Source: Helianthus annuus
Taxonomy: Eukaryota; Streptophyta; Magnoliopsida; Asterales; Asteraceae
Direction: 5' to 3'
DNA length: 64,000 nucleotides
NCBI RefSeq assembly: GCF_002127325.2
Contig: NC_035448.2
Coordinates: 121,782,531-121,846,530 of the forward strand
This document shows, one piece after another, positions 21,818 to 34,252 of this stretch. Position numbers and translations under genes: made by a program. How positions within the stretch are numbered: the stretch's first letter is position 1; every line of letters begins with the position of its first letter. The notes beneath the pieces were generated by a model. The model worked only from the letters and a program-made list of their open reading frames with translations, searched no databases and was not told the origin of the DNA.

Positions 21818-24800
21818 TGTGACACCTGTGTCACCACGAACACCAAACAAATGCCAAACCTATGAAACATTGTGTTTCATACCTGGGATTTGTATAAATA
21901 TGTGTATCCTTTGCACATATCAATTCTTGTTCAATTCCGAGCTTTAAATCGCTTTCTGGAAAGTTATACGCGCACTGGTGCGTAAACGAAATCAGTATTA
22001 GTGCGACAAACACTCCGGAATAGTGAAATAGGCTTAACATACTTTCAATGACCTTTACATAACTTAAAAATAAGTTTTGGAAGGTTTGGTATGGTAAAAA
22101 CAAGTTTATTCAATCGTAGGGACTATTTGCGTCAAACTGCGAAACTATACCGATTCGTAAGGTAACGAATAGTCCGGAACTTGATCATAAGCTAAACATA
22201 CCATATATAACCTAAGCATAGCTTAGAAATAAGCTTTGATAGGTTCGGTGTGCGAAAACATGCTTATATGATCTTACAGGGGCTAAAAGTGTCAAAAACG
22301 ACATAAGTTTGCATTTTCACGCATATCTTACGTTCTGACCACATCTGGACATCCAAAATTTTTGTACACACTAAAATATTTTTATTTTAGTGATCGGCAT
22401 GCAAAAATTCCATTCGTCGCTTAACTTGGATCGATTTTGCGTTCGTTACGACTTCCGTCGTAATTAACCGAACAACATGACCGTACGACCAAACGAACCG
22501 ACATCCGAGATGTTTTCGAGCATGTTTTGAGTCCCCTATACTTTAACTTCATTTTAGAGCCTTGAAATGAGGTTAACGGGGTTTAAACGCATCGAAAAAG
22601 GCTTTAAACACGTGCAGGGACCATTTCTGTCATTTTTGAAACTTTGCTGAATCAGACACATGGTAGCGTAGCGCGACCATCCCCTGCCTATTTCGTCGCG
22701 CTACGCGACCATCACATCTGGGCAGAATGTTTGTTTTCAGCAACAGTTTGCAAATTCAGGGGCTGTTTTGGTAAATTCTTGGTGTGTTAAGCAAGTTTAA
22801 GTGGTCACCAAGGCTTTGTACCTGCTTGTGACAATTGGAGGGTCAAGATTTCTTGCTTAATGGCTAAACAAAACACTTGTGATGATCCTAGTGCATCACC
22901 ACAAGTATAAATAGCCATCCAATTCACTTCATTCTTTGCTCATTCTCATTTCTTCTCCTCTACATCTGCTTGGAAGCTCTCTAAGCTGAAATGGGACTTT
23001 GTCTTCTTTGTTGAAAAGATAGCAAGGACCCTAAGTGAGCTTCTTTCATTCTTTTTATTGCTTTTTCCTTATGTAGTGCAGAAAGTCAAACGTTTGGCCA
23101 ACAGTTTGACTTTCGGTTTTGACCATCAATTGGTCAAGTCAAAGTTCAATTGAACTTTGAAACGTGATTGTAATCACGGTAGTTATAATCCTTCGTGATT
23201 GTAGCCGCTGATTACCAAGTTAGCTAGTTGTAGTGTCGAGTCAAAGTTTCGGTCAAAATGCGTTTTAGCACGCATTTTGCCTTGGAACTACTTTAGGGTA
23301 TCAAAACACTTTGTTTTGATACCAAATCAGTAGGTTAAACATGTTTTGACATGTTTAACTCGACACTATTAGTTTGTGCTTGTTTAGGGTCGTAAGGTAA
23401 AGCGGTCTAAACAACCGCTTATACTTCCGAACCCGACCCGTTTGGTCGATCTTTAGGATCCGATCAAGCTTAGTAAGTGATCATAGATTCATAGGGAATA
23501 ACCACTGAGGTTATAACCTTATGATCACCTAGGATTGGTTAGTCATTTGCTAGTTAGCTTGTATGCCCATAGGAAATGACCAAAATGCCCTTTTGAAGAT
23601 AAAATCCGTATTTTGATTATGTGAACATATTTTTGACATATAATCTGATTTAGTAACATGTATAGGGATAATTGGGCATGTAAGACTTGACATAACACAT
23701 AGTTAACCATCCGAACATAGTTTTACGCAAACGACGCATTATAGTGGCTTATACTACCATAATGGGTCGAAACGGGTCAAAAGCACATAGGTAGACCTTC
23801 CAAATCAGAATGCTAGCTCTATTAAATCATACCATATGAGTTGCAATACTCATTTGATTTATAGAACTTCATCCTATCCTATCTCCCGATTTGGGATCCG
23901 ATTGTTTAACATAGTGATCCATACTAGGTGCCACTTGATTCCTTGATTTCCCGAGCTTGGTTAGGACACTTAATCAAGGATACTTGCAATATCAAGTGAG
24001 TACATAGTCCCCTCTTTTACTGTTTTCAATTGTTTTGGGGTGAAACATATATGCCTATCTGTTATTTTCCTGATTTTAAACTATATGATTACACATGCTT
24101 AATACATATTCTTTTGACAAATTAAACAATTACCCATGGTTTAAACACTGATTTTCCAAACTTATAAAACTATTTGTTGGATTGTACCCATTTTTATACA
24201 TTCACCCAGCCGATTGGTAGTATGATATAGCGCTATAGGACTAGACACCCCATTCCTGTTGTATGGAATGTCAGAAACCAAATTTTAACCAAATAGAAAT
24301 TGCCTTCGTGGTATTTCTATAGTCTCCAAAGTGTAGTTTGATACACTAAGGCTTGAATGAATACCAAATCACACTTTCTTTGTATATGTTGATATACTAC
24401 AAAAGTACAGTCTGATGTACTCTCAAATGTGATCTACCAAAGTATATTTTGATATACTAAGTACAAAATCCAACATGTGTTTTAATATACTACTTTTACC
24501 AAAGCATAGTTTGATATGCTACTGTTTTCCAAAGTATAGTTTGATATACTACCGACTTTGTTATTTCATAAACCAAAGTATAATCTGATATACTACCAAA
24601 GCATAGTTGATATGCTATTTTTAAACCAAAGCATAATTAATATGCTATATTCAAACCAAAGTATAAATTGATATACTACCGATGCTTTTATCCTTAAACC
24701 AGAGTATATTTGAGATATACTACCAAAGCTATTATTTTATTTACTAAAGTATATTTTGATATACTATCCATTTAACTATTTAAAACTAAAGTATACTTTA

Positions 24801-25266
24801 TTATACTATTTGTACATACTTTTCAAAACCAAAGTTTATTTTTATCTATACTATAAACCCTTTTCCAAAACGACACGTTTTCAGAAACAAAACTTTTACA
24901 TTAGATTCATGGCTATTTTAAAAACATAAAACCTTTTCTCGTATTATCCAAAGCCATGAATCTAATACACAAAACCCTATGTTACTCACAGGCATTTTTA
25001 TGCTGACGTACCTATTTTCATATGTGTTTCAGGTACTACTATGTGATGATTGCTGATGCAAGCTACACATAGGATGGACTTGTGCCTTAGCGACTTTAAA
25101 ACTGAGAAACAATTATTTGTATTTATCTAAATTGTATCAAAACATTGAGTTCAATAATTCAATAAAACAAAACTATTTGATCCATGGTTGTGAAACAATG
25201 ATTCTGTTACAACACTCCCCGACGTTTCCGCCACGATTTGTTGTTTTACGTGGTCGGGGTGTGACA
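21818..25266 (+). repeat. 3' LTR of T1 (3449 bp)
   Basis: Same length as the 5' LTR, with about 15 scattered substitutions noted by eye. It carries the same hairpin (22660-22712), TATA box (22906-22914) and palindrome array (about 24293-24807). Confidence 0.93.
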
Positions 25267-26286
25267 CTACACAACCAAAATAAGATAAGTATTCTAATTA
25301 AACTTGAAAATCCTACATAGAATTACGTTTCAAATAAGGATACTTACTTGACATTGTGACAGAGGCAGAGGATACTTCTTGAGAATCCTGGATGGCAACC
25401 TGAAAAGTTCTTGTCTCCGGATCAAGCTTCCTAAAGGCCAAGAGTCTCTCTTTTGCAGCAGGAGTCAACCTAAGATGAGCAACGGATATAGCTGCACAAT
25501 AAACAAGAAAATGTTAGTGATCCTTATCCTAAGGAACAAGTTCTATGATGATCCTTCCAGGATCCTCTATCCTACCATGGGTAGCCCACTCCTTGGGAAA
25601 ATCCTTCCCATTAGGGATGGAATCTCTCCTAACAAAAAAGAATCGTCGCTTCCAGTTCGTGTCGTTTTTGGTCACTTTGAAAACAGGATGATCCTCTCCA
25701 GCTTTTCGCTTGAACAAATATCGGTGGGATCCAAAAGTCGTAAGATCATACATCTCACCCAACTCCGCCATACCAAGGTCAATCCCCTCTTGCTCAATGA
25801 TCCTCTCAAGGGTGTATAATACCCTCCAGATCATCGCATAGCCTGGATATAGCAAATGCCGGTAAGGGAGAAAAAAGATTGGGTGAATTGAGGAAAAGGA
25901 TACGAATATCCTATCAAGAAAGGAGTAACCGGGAAAGCTACCCAAGTCTCAGAGATGAAATCACTCAAAGCGGTAGGACTAAAAGACTTGAAAAGGGTTT
26001 CCGCCGGGAAGCAATGACGGATTTTATCGATTTGAGGGTCGGTAAAGCAACACCTCTCGGTGGGGGAATCCTTGATGATCCCTTGACCCTTCAAGGGGCT
26101 GCTCTTCTTAGGATCCTTACAGGGAGAGTTCCGGAGCAACATCTTTCGTAGAACGATGGAAAAAGAAAAGAAAAACAGAGTAAGCAAGAGAGAAGGAGAA
26201 GGGGAATACCTGTTCAATCCTCTGATCGCGGTTATAAAGGGAAGAGTTCTTGAATTTAAATGCAAACGATCCTATCCCTATTTCTA

Positions 26287-26292
26287 TTTATA
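26287..26292 (-). promoter_or_regulatory. TATA box of antisense gene, element N
   Basis: TCATTATAAATAG on the minus strand, 145 nt upstream of the antisense start at 26142, matching the A and B copies in word and distance. A CAG/GTATTCC junction in the pyrimidine-rich leader could mark a 5' untranslated intron, but that is speculative. Confidence 0.6.
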
Positions 26293-26448
26293 ATGATGAT
26301 TTGTGCAGGGCTGTCACTTCTATGACGTCAGATCGCAACGGATAGTTCCATCTTAACGGCTATATATCCGTTGAGTTAGTTATGGATAAGACCGGCAAAA
26401 TATAACTCGTTTATATTAGATAAATACTCCTTATATTTTGGGGGCAAT

Positions 26449-27167
26449 TGTTAGGGCTGGATTTTTATGACCTATGATCCTTACTTGGTATCCTAACAAG
26501 TGATCCTTGTTTCTTTGGCAGATAGTGATCCTCAGAGGAGCTCCAGGATCAGGATCATGGATCATCCTAAGGATCCTCATACTAACGATTGTTCTCTTTG
26601 GATTTAATGTTGTTTTGCAGGAATTACGAGTTGGACTTGGTCTTAGCAACATAAACAAGGAATATGTCACGCTAAATTTGCACATGCATAATCAAAGATG
26701 GACGTTATGGAGAATATGGAAACTCAGCACAATTCAAGGGCAATTAATTAGGCTAAATTTACTTCTATTCCTAAAGGGGTAACGAGCTAGTAGTTAGGCG
26801 ATTTACCAAAAATACGACCACGCACACTTGTAAAAAGGGCACTCTTGAACATTCGGAAGACACGACACATTTCTCACACGCTTTAGCACACGATACTATA
26901 GTGATCCTTGTACCTAGCTCGTTACCATCCGAAGTTGTAACCATTATTTGTTATATTGAAGTTTGGTGATCGGTAGTTTCCATCACCCGAGGTTTTTTAT
27001 GCCGGAGATCATTCATTGATCAAGGGCTTTTTCCTCGTATAAATCCTTGTGTCACTTGTGCATTTTACATTTGAGTGATCCTTCACTTTGTTCATCATAC
27101 CAAGCATCATTCCCCGTTTACATAAAGTTTGGTTGCATTATCTTTAAGTGATTTTTTTACCAAAACA
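26449..27167 (+). repeat. 3' LTR of element N (719 bp)
   Basis: Preceded by polypurine tract TTTTGGGGGCAAT (26436-26448). It is near identical to the 5' LTR: one substitution near position 60 and a small change at the last T run. It is followed by TSD ggtat and the resumed pol of element B. Confidence 0.93.
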
Positions 27168-30145
27168 GGTATGATTAGAGAGGTCAAGTATCCAAGATGG
27201 TTGGCCAATGTGGTTGTTGTTCAAAAGAAAAATGGAAAGTGGAGGGTATGTGTCGACTTTACTGATTTAAATAAGGCATGTCCCAAGGATCCTTTCCCAT
27301 TGCCCCACATTGACTCCATGGTGGATGCTACCGCGAGTCATGAACTGTTAACCTTTATGGATGCTTCATCTGGATTTCAGCAAATTCAGATGGAACCATC
27401 TGATCAAGAGGATACAACCTTTATGACCCCAACTGGTATATATTGTTATATTGCTATGCCATTTGGACTAAGAACTGCAGGTGCCACTTATCAAAGGCTA
27501 GTCAATATGATGTTCAAGGATCAAATTGGACACACTATGGAGGTCTATATAGATGACATGGTGGTTAAGTCTAAAAAAGCTGAGGATCACCTTAGAGACT
27601 TGGAGGAAGCATTCAATATCATTGACAAATATAATATGAAACTAAATCCTTCCAAGTGTCACTTTGGTGTTAAAGCAGGTAAATTCCTAGGATATATGGC
27701 GACGAAAAGAGGCATTGAAGCAAGTCCAGAGCAAATCAAAGCTATTGTGAACATCAAATCTCCTGCTAATGCTAAGGATGTACAAAGATTAACCGGTAGG
27801 ATCGCAGCCTTGAACAGGTTTATATCCAAATCCTCAGAAAAATGCAAGGATTTTTATGACATTTTGAGGAAGAACAAAAAAATTGACTGGACTGAAAAGC
27901 ATGAGAATGCTCTCAAAGCTCTTAAGGATTATCTATCCTTAGCTCCTGCCTTGATGAAACTAGAAAAAGGGGATGTGTTATCCTTGTACCTCGCAGTATC
28001 CTCTAAAGCAGTAAGTGCCGTCCTTGTTAAGGATCACGAAGGTACACAACATCGTGTTTATTATGTAAGTAAGAGTTTGCTTGATGCCGAATCCAGGTAT
28101 TCACATTTAGAAAACTTATTCTTGCTTTAATTATGGCATCTACTAAACTAAGACATTATTTTGAAACTCATGCCATTATCGTTAAGACTAATTTTCCAAT
28201 TAAGAATGTTCTTAGGAAACCTGAAATGTCAGGAAGGATGGCTAAGTGGGCAGTGAAGCTCAATGCTTATGATATAAGATATGAGCCTAGAACCGCCATT
28301 AAATCCCAAGCCTTAGCTGACTTTGTGGCAGATTTCAGTAGTGACTTGCAAAGGGAAGCTAAATTAGAAGTCCAACAGCTAGAGGAAACTAAGGATCCTT
28401 GGATACTCTTCACTGATGGAGCCTCTAACGTCAAAGGAACTGGGCTTGGAATACTACTAAAATTGCCACAGGGGGACATAATACCCCACTCTATAGCTTG
28501 TGAGTTCCAAACTACTAACAATGAGGCTGAATATGAAGCCTTGATAGCTGGTTTGCAAATTGCCAAGCATATAAGGATCAGGTATCTTGAGGTACATGTA
28601 GATTCATTATTGATCACTAATCACTTTAATGGATCCTATGCTGTTAAAGGTGAAAAGCTAATCAAATATTTAGAGATAGTCAAAGAATTGGCACTCTCTT
28701 TTGTATCTTTTAGTTTGACACAGGTACCAAGAGAAGAGAATGCAGAAGCTGATGCATTGGCCAATTTAGGATCATCCTTGAAGATCCCAGAGGATATCAA
28801 AATCCCTATTATCCATATCCTAAATCCTGCCATTGAAGATCATGTGGCTATGGAGATAGGAGAGGATTCTGCAATCATACCTAGTGATGGTGCACAATCA
28901 AATTCAGGATCCTGGATCCTTCCAATCATGAGATATATCCAACATGGAGAGACCTCTACAGGAGAAAGCCCCAAGGCTTTCAAAATTAAGGTATCTCAGT
29001 TTACAGTATTGAATAACATGCTATATAAACGATCTCTTGCAGGACCATATCTAAGATGTATTGAGGATCCTGAAATTCAAGAAGTCTTAAAGGATCTCCA
29101 TGAAGGAGATTGTGGAAATCACACTGGGGGCAGGGCATTATTCTCGAGGATCCTGAGAACAGGATACTATTGGCCTACTATGAAGAAGGATGCGGTGGAT
29201 TATGCTAAAAAATGTGATCCTTGTCAAAGACATAGTAATATCCTTCATCAACCAGCAGAGCTCTTGCATCCTATACCCTCTTCCTGGCCATTTATGAGAT
29301 GGGGAATGGATATAGTTGGTAAACTTCCCAAGGCACTTGGTGGAAAAGTATTTATGCTTGCTATGACTGACTATTTCTCAAAGTGGATAGAGGCTGAAGC
29401 CTTTGCTCAAGTCAAAGAAAAAGAAGTGATATCCTTTATCAAAAGAAATATTATTACTAGATTTGGTATTCCTTCTGAAATTGTCTGTGATAATGGATCC
29501 CAATTTATTGGGAATAGAACTACTAACTTTTGTGACAGCTGGGGGATTAAGATGATAACATCAACACCAGTCCACCCACAAGCTAATGGGCAAGCAGAAT
29601 CATCCAACAAGATCATCATCAACAACTTGAAAAAGAAACTTGGATCCAAGAAAGGAAAATGGGCAGAAGAGCTACCTTATGTATTATGGGCTGACAAGAT
29701 AACTCCCAAGAATGCTACTGGCCAAACTCCATTCTCTTTGGTATTTGGAGTAGAATCAGTGATCCTTACAGAAATGGTAGTTCCTACTGCAAGAACAAGC
29801 ATCCGTGATCCTGAAAGAAATGCTGAAAACTTGGTTCAAGACCTGGATACTATAGAAGAACTCATGGATTTGGCAAGGATAAGGATGGCCAGTTATCAAC
29901 AAAAGATGGCTGGAGCTTACAATAAGAATGTCAGGATCAGGAAATTCCAAGTTGGTGATATGGTACTAAGGAAAGCATTTCAGAATACAACCAGTCCTGC
30001 TGATGGAAAGTTGGCACCAAAGTGGGAAGGCCCTTATTTGATTGAAGCTGAAGCAGGAAAGGGGGCATATCGATTGCTAACAATGGAAGGTGATTTGCTG
30101 CCAAGAGCTTGGAATGCTGTCCACTTGAAAAAATACTTCATGTAA
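27168..30145 (+). pseudogene. Pol of element B: RT to integrase, one frameshift
   Basis: 27168-28130 encodes reverse transcriptase (LANVVVVQKKNGKWRVCVDF; YIDDMV near 27550 intact) and the first RNase H. One base is lost near 28110 (GAAAACTT where N has GAAAAACTT), giving a stop at 28128-28130. The frame 28133-30145 (670 residues) then encodes the RNase H end, the archaeal-type RNase H (FTDGAS, NNEAEYEALIAG, VDSLL), integrase zinc finger (HEGDCGNHTGG ... CDPCQRH), catalytic core ([28 protein letters not shown]) and GPY/F-type tail, all open. Apart from the upstream insertions this is the best preserved Tat pol in the window. Confidence 0.92.
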
Positions 30146-31617
30146 TAAGGATCCATGATCCTTTGCCGACAATGATCCTTGAAGGATCCTTGCAGGATGA
30201 AGGATCCTCGTTGTGGTAATAATTTTATTTCAAACTACTTAATTCTTCAAATATCTTGTATATAAGGATAAGGATCCTGGATCCTTTATTCTCCTTTCAC
30301 TTGTTTCTAAGTTTTGCAGAAGGTTTGGGTATCCTTAGCAGAGTATAAGTCTCCACAGAAATATTCAGTTCTTTGGGCTTGACCCTAGTTCTTTGGGCTT
30401 GACCCCAGTTCTTTGGGCTAGTCCCCAGTTTGGGCCTGTCCCCAGTATCGCCAGCAGCGCACGATGATCCTGGTACAGTTCATGGCAATGGGACCAGTAC
30501 TCGCTTTAGGGGCTGACAATTTCATTGTACTGGCTGTATCCGGGATCCTACGTATAATGGTAGACGTACCATACATCCGTTCCTAAGGTTTCTAACGTTT
30601 TCACGTTAGCTAAGGTTTTGGCATTTTCATGTCACTAAGTTTGGATAGTCGCCAGTGAGGGCCATACTCCAGTCTACACAAGATCCTTTGGGCTTGTCCC
30701 CAGTTATCCTTTGGGCTTGTCCCCAGTTATCCTTTGGGCTTGTCCCCAGTTATCCTTTGGGCTTGTCCCCAGTATATTGGGCTTGTCCCCAGAATTGTTG
30801 GGCTTGTCCCCAGTTACTAACTTTTCTCTTATAGTTGGCTTAGTCCCAAGTTATATCCTATTGCAGATCTTTGAAACTAAACAACCAAGGATCCTTGATC
30901 CTCAGCTTTTACTAAGGTTTGCCTTATGATTATCCTCATTATGAATGTTAAAGGGTTAGGATCCTAACTTGGATTCTCAGGTATGATCCTTTATCACTTT
31001 GATTGTATTCATTATTTATATAAGTGACCCTTATCCTTTGACAACAGAACTAATGATCCTTAAGTTGCATAACTTTTCTGAATTAATTGACTTTAGGATA
31101 TTTGATCCTTGATCATATCCTAAAACTTTTGAACATGATTTATTAAACTTTTATCCTTTATTTATAAATTCAAACAAAATATATAACAACAGTTGGAAAG
31201 TAAAGAATTCATAAGGATAACAACACGGGAGATAGCCAAAAAGTTAAAGTTTTATTTATTCACAAAATATTAAACCCTTTTAAGGTTGTCAAAATTGCCA
31301 ACCCAAATTTCTACCAGCAATACGTGGCCCGTTCACTTGGGTTGGCAAAGGGTGTCCATTGTTTAACAAGTCATAAGAGTGCAGGAAATAAAAGACGGCA
31401 GGATAACAAGTGGCTTCATCCCCCAAACAGAGGATCCCTCCACCACCTATTATCCTACCTATTGTCCAAAGGATTGATGATCCTTAAACCTAAAACCATT
31501 GTTCAGAATACAACCAACCATTGTTTAAGACATCACAACCACAAAAAACACTACCAAACTTTAAAAAATGGGCTCCGGCTGTGTCTAGAAATGTCCATCA
31601 TCGCCCATCCTTGCAGC
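30146..31617 (+). other. Noncoding spacer between pol and antisense gene, element B
   Basis: No gene seen. TTGGGCTTGACCCCAGTTCT-like units lie at 30370-30445 and GGGCTTGTCCCCAGTTATCC-like units at about 30688-30815. The conserved structured block is at 30465-30680, with hairpin CTAACG/CGTTAG at 30592-30609. Confidence 0.75.
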
Positions 31618-33215
31618 TCACACCTTGGCTGCATCACCACCAGCATCACCTCCAGCTTGATCCTTGCCACTGCCACCAGCCTCAATCGTCAGGATCTCCG
31701 TGGACTCCTCCTCGTCCTCTAGCTCAGCCAATTTTGCCTTCCAGCCTTCCTTATCCCAAGTGGTCCTATCGAAGTTGGGATCTTCAGCCTCTTGAGCCAT
31801 TTGGAGCTTGATTTGATACATGGTGATTGCAGCGGAGACTTTGGCATCCTCCATGATCTCATGCTTTTCATAATCAACATTTATCTGGGCTGCAACCAAC
31901 TCCTTCTTTGCCAGGGAAAGTTCTTTCTCGAGGGAGGAGATGGTCTGATCCTTGGCCAGGAAGAACCTCTGGAACTCTGCTTGCTTCTGCTCCGCCTCCT
32001 CAGTATATGCATCAAAGAGCATTTCAACCTCAGCAAATTTCTGTAAAGAGACAAGGTAAAATTCAGGATCAGTGATCCTCAAGTGGGCAGGATAATGAAG
32101 CAGAGTAGGTGATCCTTACATCAGCAAAGTATTCTTGAAACTGGTGGCGGATAAGAGGCAATTCTTCTAGTTTATCAGCCTCAGCGGTCTTCCTTTTCTT
32201 TCCCCCTTTGAAGGTGGTAGCCTTTGGGATCATAGCACTGGGGTTGGCAGCAACTTTCTTCCTCGCAGATCGAGGACCAACATTGCTGAGATCACTAGCA
32301 TTGAAACGGGAGACATATTTTGAGGATTTACCAGCACCTATCAATTCAAAACAACAGATAAGTATCCTTGTCTTATTTGCATTTCAATAATTAATCATAT
32401 ATAAACTTGGATACTTACTTGACATTGTAACAGAACCTGAGGATATTTCTTGAGAGTCTTTAGTGCTTGCCAGGAATGACCTTGCTGTGGGTTCAAGATT
32501 ACAGAAAGCTGTGATCCTTTCTTTGGTTGCAGGGGATGGAATAATGTGGGAAACAGAGATGGCTGCAAAGTAGAAACAAAAAGAATCAGTTATCCTTACA
32601 AGAGCAAGGTTATCCTGTGATCCTTCTATAAGGATCCTCTATCCTACCATGAGTGGCCCATTCTAAGGGGAGATCCTTTCCGTTTGGAATAGAATCCCTC
32701 CTGACGAAGAAAAATCGTTTCTTCCAGTTGGTGTCGTTCTTGGTGGTCTTATGGATCGGGTGTTCTTCACCAGGTTTGTGTTTGAATAGGTAGCGATGTG
32801 ATCCATGGCTCACAAGGTTATACAACTCGGAAAATTTAGACATTCCTAACTCTATGTCCTCCTACTCGATGATCCTTTCAAGGGTGAACAAAACCCTCCA
32901 CATCATTGGCATCGCCTGAATGTAGGATATGCCAGTAAGGGAGAAGAAGGACTGGGAGAAAGTGGGAAAAGGATAAGAGTATCCGATCAGAAAAGGGGTA
33001 GCCGGAAATGCAACCCAGGTTCCAGAGACAAAGTCGCTCAGGGCGGTAGGATCAAAACGCTTAAAAACAGAGTCCGCCGGGAAACAATGGCGAATCCTAT
33101 CGATTTCAGGATCAGTAAAGCAGCAACGTTCCTTCGGGGAGTCCTTGATGATCCCTTGGCTCTTCAATGGACTGTCTTTCTGATTATCCTTAGCCGGGGA
33201 TGATCGTAGCTTCAT
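31618..33215 (-). pseudogene. Antisense accessory gene of element B, four exons, one nonsense codon
   Basis: The clearest copy. Exon 1 is 33215-32648 (568 nt), exon 2 32562-32419 (144), exon 3 32337-32120 (218) and exon 4 32040-31618 (423). Introns are GT-AG and 71-86 nt long, and the spliced length of 1353 nt is 451 codons in one frame. The only lesion is TAG at 32862-32864 in exon 1, where A has a glutamine codon. Exon 1 matches the Transposase_28-like family (RIRHCFPADSVFKRFDPTAL, PMMWRVLFTLERII, KKRFFFVRRDSIPNGK). Exon 3 is basic (KGGKKRKTAE), exon 4 a coiled coil (SSLEKELSLAKKELVAAQ) with the tail LEDEEESTEI. The gene is convergent with pol. What the protein does is not known to me. Confidence 0.82.
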
Positions 33216-33368
33216 CGTGATTCAGAGAATTCAAGAAAGAAAGAACAGAGCAAGAATGAGAAGAGAAAAGGAGAGAGAGAGAGAAGTACCTGCTTGATCT
33301 TCGATTGAGGCTTTAAAGGATGAAACGCACGACTTTAAATACTCTTCAACCCTTATCTCTAACTTGAA

Positions 33369-33374
33369 TTTATA
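33369..33374 (-). promoter_or_regulatory. TATA box of antisense gene, element B
   Basis: Minus-strand TCATTATAAATTC, 154 nt upstream of the start at 33215. The leader between contains a CT microsatellite (about 33269-33286). Confidence 0.58.
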
Positions 33375-33528
33375 ATGATGATTTTGTAGGGATGTCGCTT
33401 CAAGTGACATATGATCCATAACGGATAGTTCTATCCTAACGGCTATATATCCGTTAGTTTGTTACGGATAGGATCAAGAAAATATAGTTCGATGATTTAC
33501 ATCTTACTCCCTATATTTTGGGGGCAAT

Positions 33529-34252
33529 TGTTAGGGGAGGATTTTACAATCCTAAGGATCATGGATCCTCAAGTGCTGCCAGGGTCAAGGATCCTCAATT
33601 CTGTTTAAATTAGTGATCCTCAAGGAGTATTGCAAGATCAGGATCCAGGATCACTGTTATTATCCTTATACTAACGATTGTCCATTTCGAATGTGAAGTT
33701 GTTTTGCAGGAGCTAGAGCATGGACCAAGTCTTACCGAAGTTCCTGGAGTATATTCCTTCAATATTCCACACGTGCAAAGCTTTTATGGACGTTATGGAG
33801 ATCGTGGGAGGCTTGCATAATTGTCGGATAGTTTGTTAGCATAGTTATTTTCTAATTTAAAATGGGAATAACAAGCTTGAGTAGAACACTTAGCTAATTT
33901 TGGCATACACACACTCGCAATCAGCTCTCAGTCAGCTCTCGAACAATTACTTGGCGATTTCATACACCATTTTGCACATTACACACTAATGATCCTTGTA
34001 ACAAGCTTGTTATCATCCCGAGTTGTAATGTTTATTTGTTTAATCTTAATTGGTGATCGGTAGTTGCCATCACCCGAGGTTTTTTATGCCGGAGATCAAC
34101 TCTTGATCAAGGGCTTTTTCCTCGTATAAATCCTTGTGTCATTTGTTCACTACATTTGATTGTTATCCTTAACATTGTTCATTGATTCAAGCATCACACC
34201 TCACAACAAAAGATTTGGTTGCATTTTCTTTGCTTGATTTTTGACCAAAACA
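33529..34252 (+). repeat. 3' LTR of element B (724 bp)
   Basis: Preceded by TTTTGGGGGCAAT. Starts TGTTAGGGGAGG and ends GACCAAAACA. It shares the CATCACCCGAGG and CTCGTATAAATCC blocks with the LTRs of A and N. Confidence 0.9.

Larger units (their letters stand above)
15191..25266 (+). mobile_element. T1, gag-only LTR element with 3.4-kb LTRs
   Basis: Two LTRs of identical length (3449 bp) flank a 3.2-kb interior with an initiator-Met primer site, one gag gene and a polypurine tract. The TSD is ctaca at 15186-15190 and 25267-25271. There is no protease, reverse transcriptase or integrase. By eye I noted about 15 substitutions between the LTRs, so insertion was recent. The primer site, LTR ends (TGTGACAC ... 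GTGTGACA) and the AATTTCGGGACGAAATT stretch before the polypurine tract resemble Tekay/Del chromoviruses such as E. It fits the class described in plants as terminal-repeat elements with a gag domain (TR-GAG), mobilised by autonomous relatives. Confidence 0.92.
14466..26142 (-). pseudogene. Antisense accessory gene of element N, four exons, intron 2 holds T1
   Basis: Exon 1 is 26142-25576, exon 2 25491-25348 (144 nt), exon 3 15185-14977 and exon 4 14894-14466 (143 codons). The junctions are GT-AG: CATG/GTAGG, TTGTGCAG/CT, TCAA/GTAAGT, TGTAG/GTGC, GAG/GTTAGG and CTGCAG/AAATTT. Phases agree across all exons. Exon 1 is 567 nt against 568 in A and B; one base is lost near 25838, a frameshift in an otherwise open gene. 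The domain order is as in element A: Transposase_28-like exon 1, short exon 2 (ISVAHLRLTP), basic exon 3 (GKGKKRKASE), coiled-coil exon 4 (IADLQQM, DLKIADLEKEL) with an acidic tail. T1 inserted at the 3' end of intron 2, stretching it from about 80 bp to 10.2 kb. Function unknown. Confidence 0.78.
27168..34252 (+). mobile_element. Tat-lineage element B, 3' two-thirds
   Basis: Pol resumes exactly after element N, then comes a repeat-bearing spacer, the antisense gene, polypurine tract and 3' LTR. The 3' LTR abuts in-frame pol sequence of element C at 34253 (expected TSD gttat), so B lies inside C. The 5' part of B is outside the window apart from 6296-6329. Confidence 0.9.
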
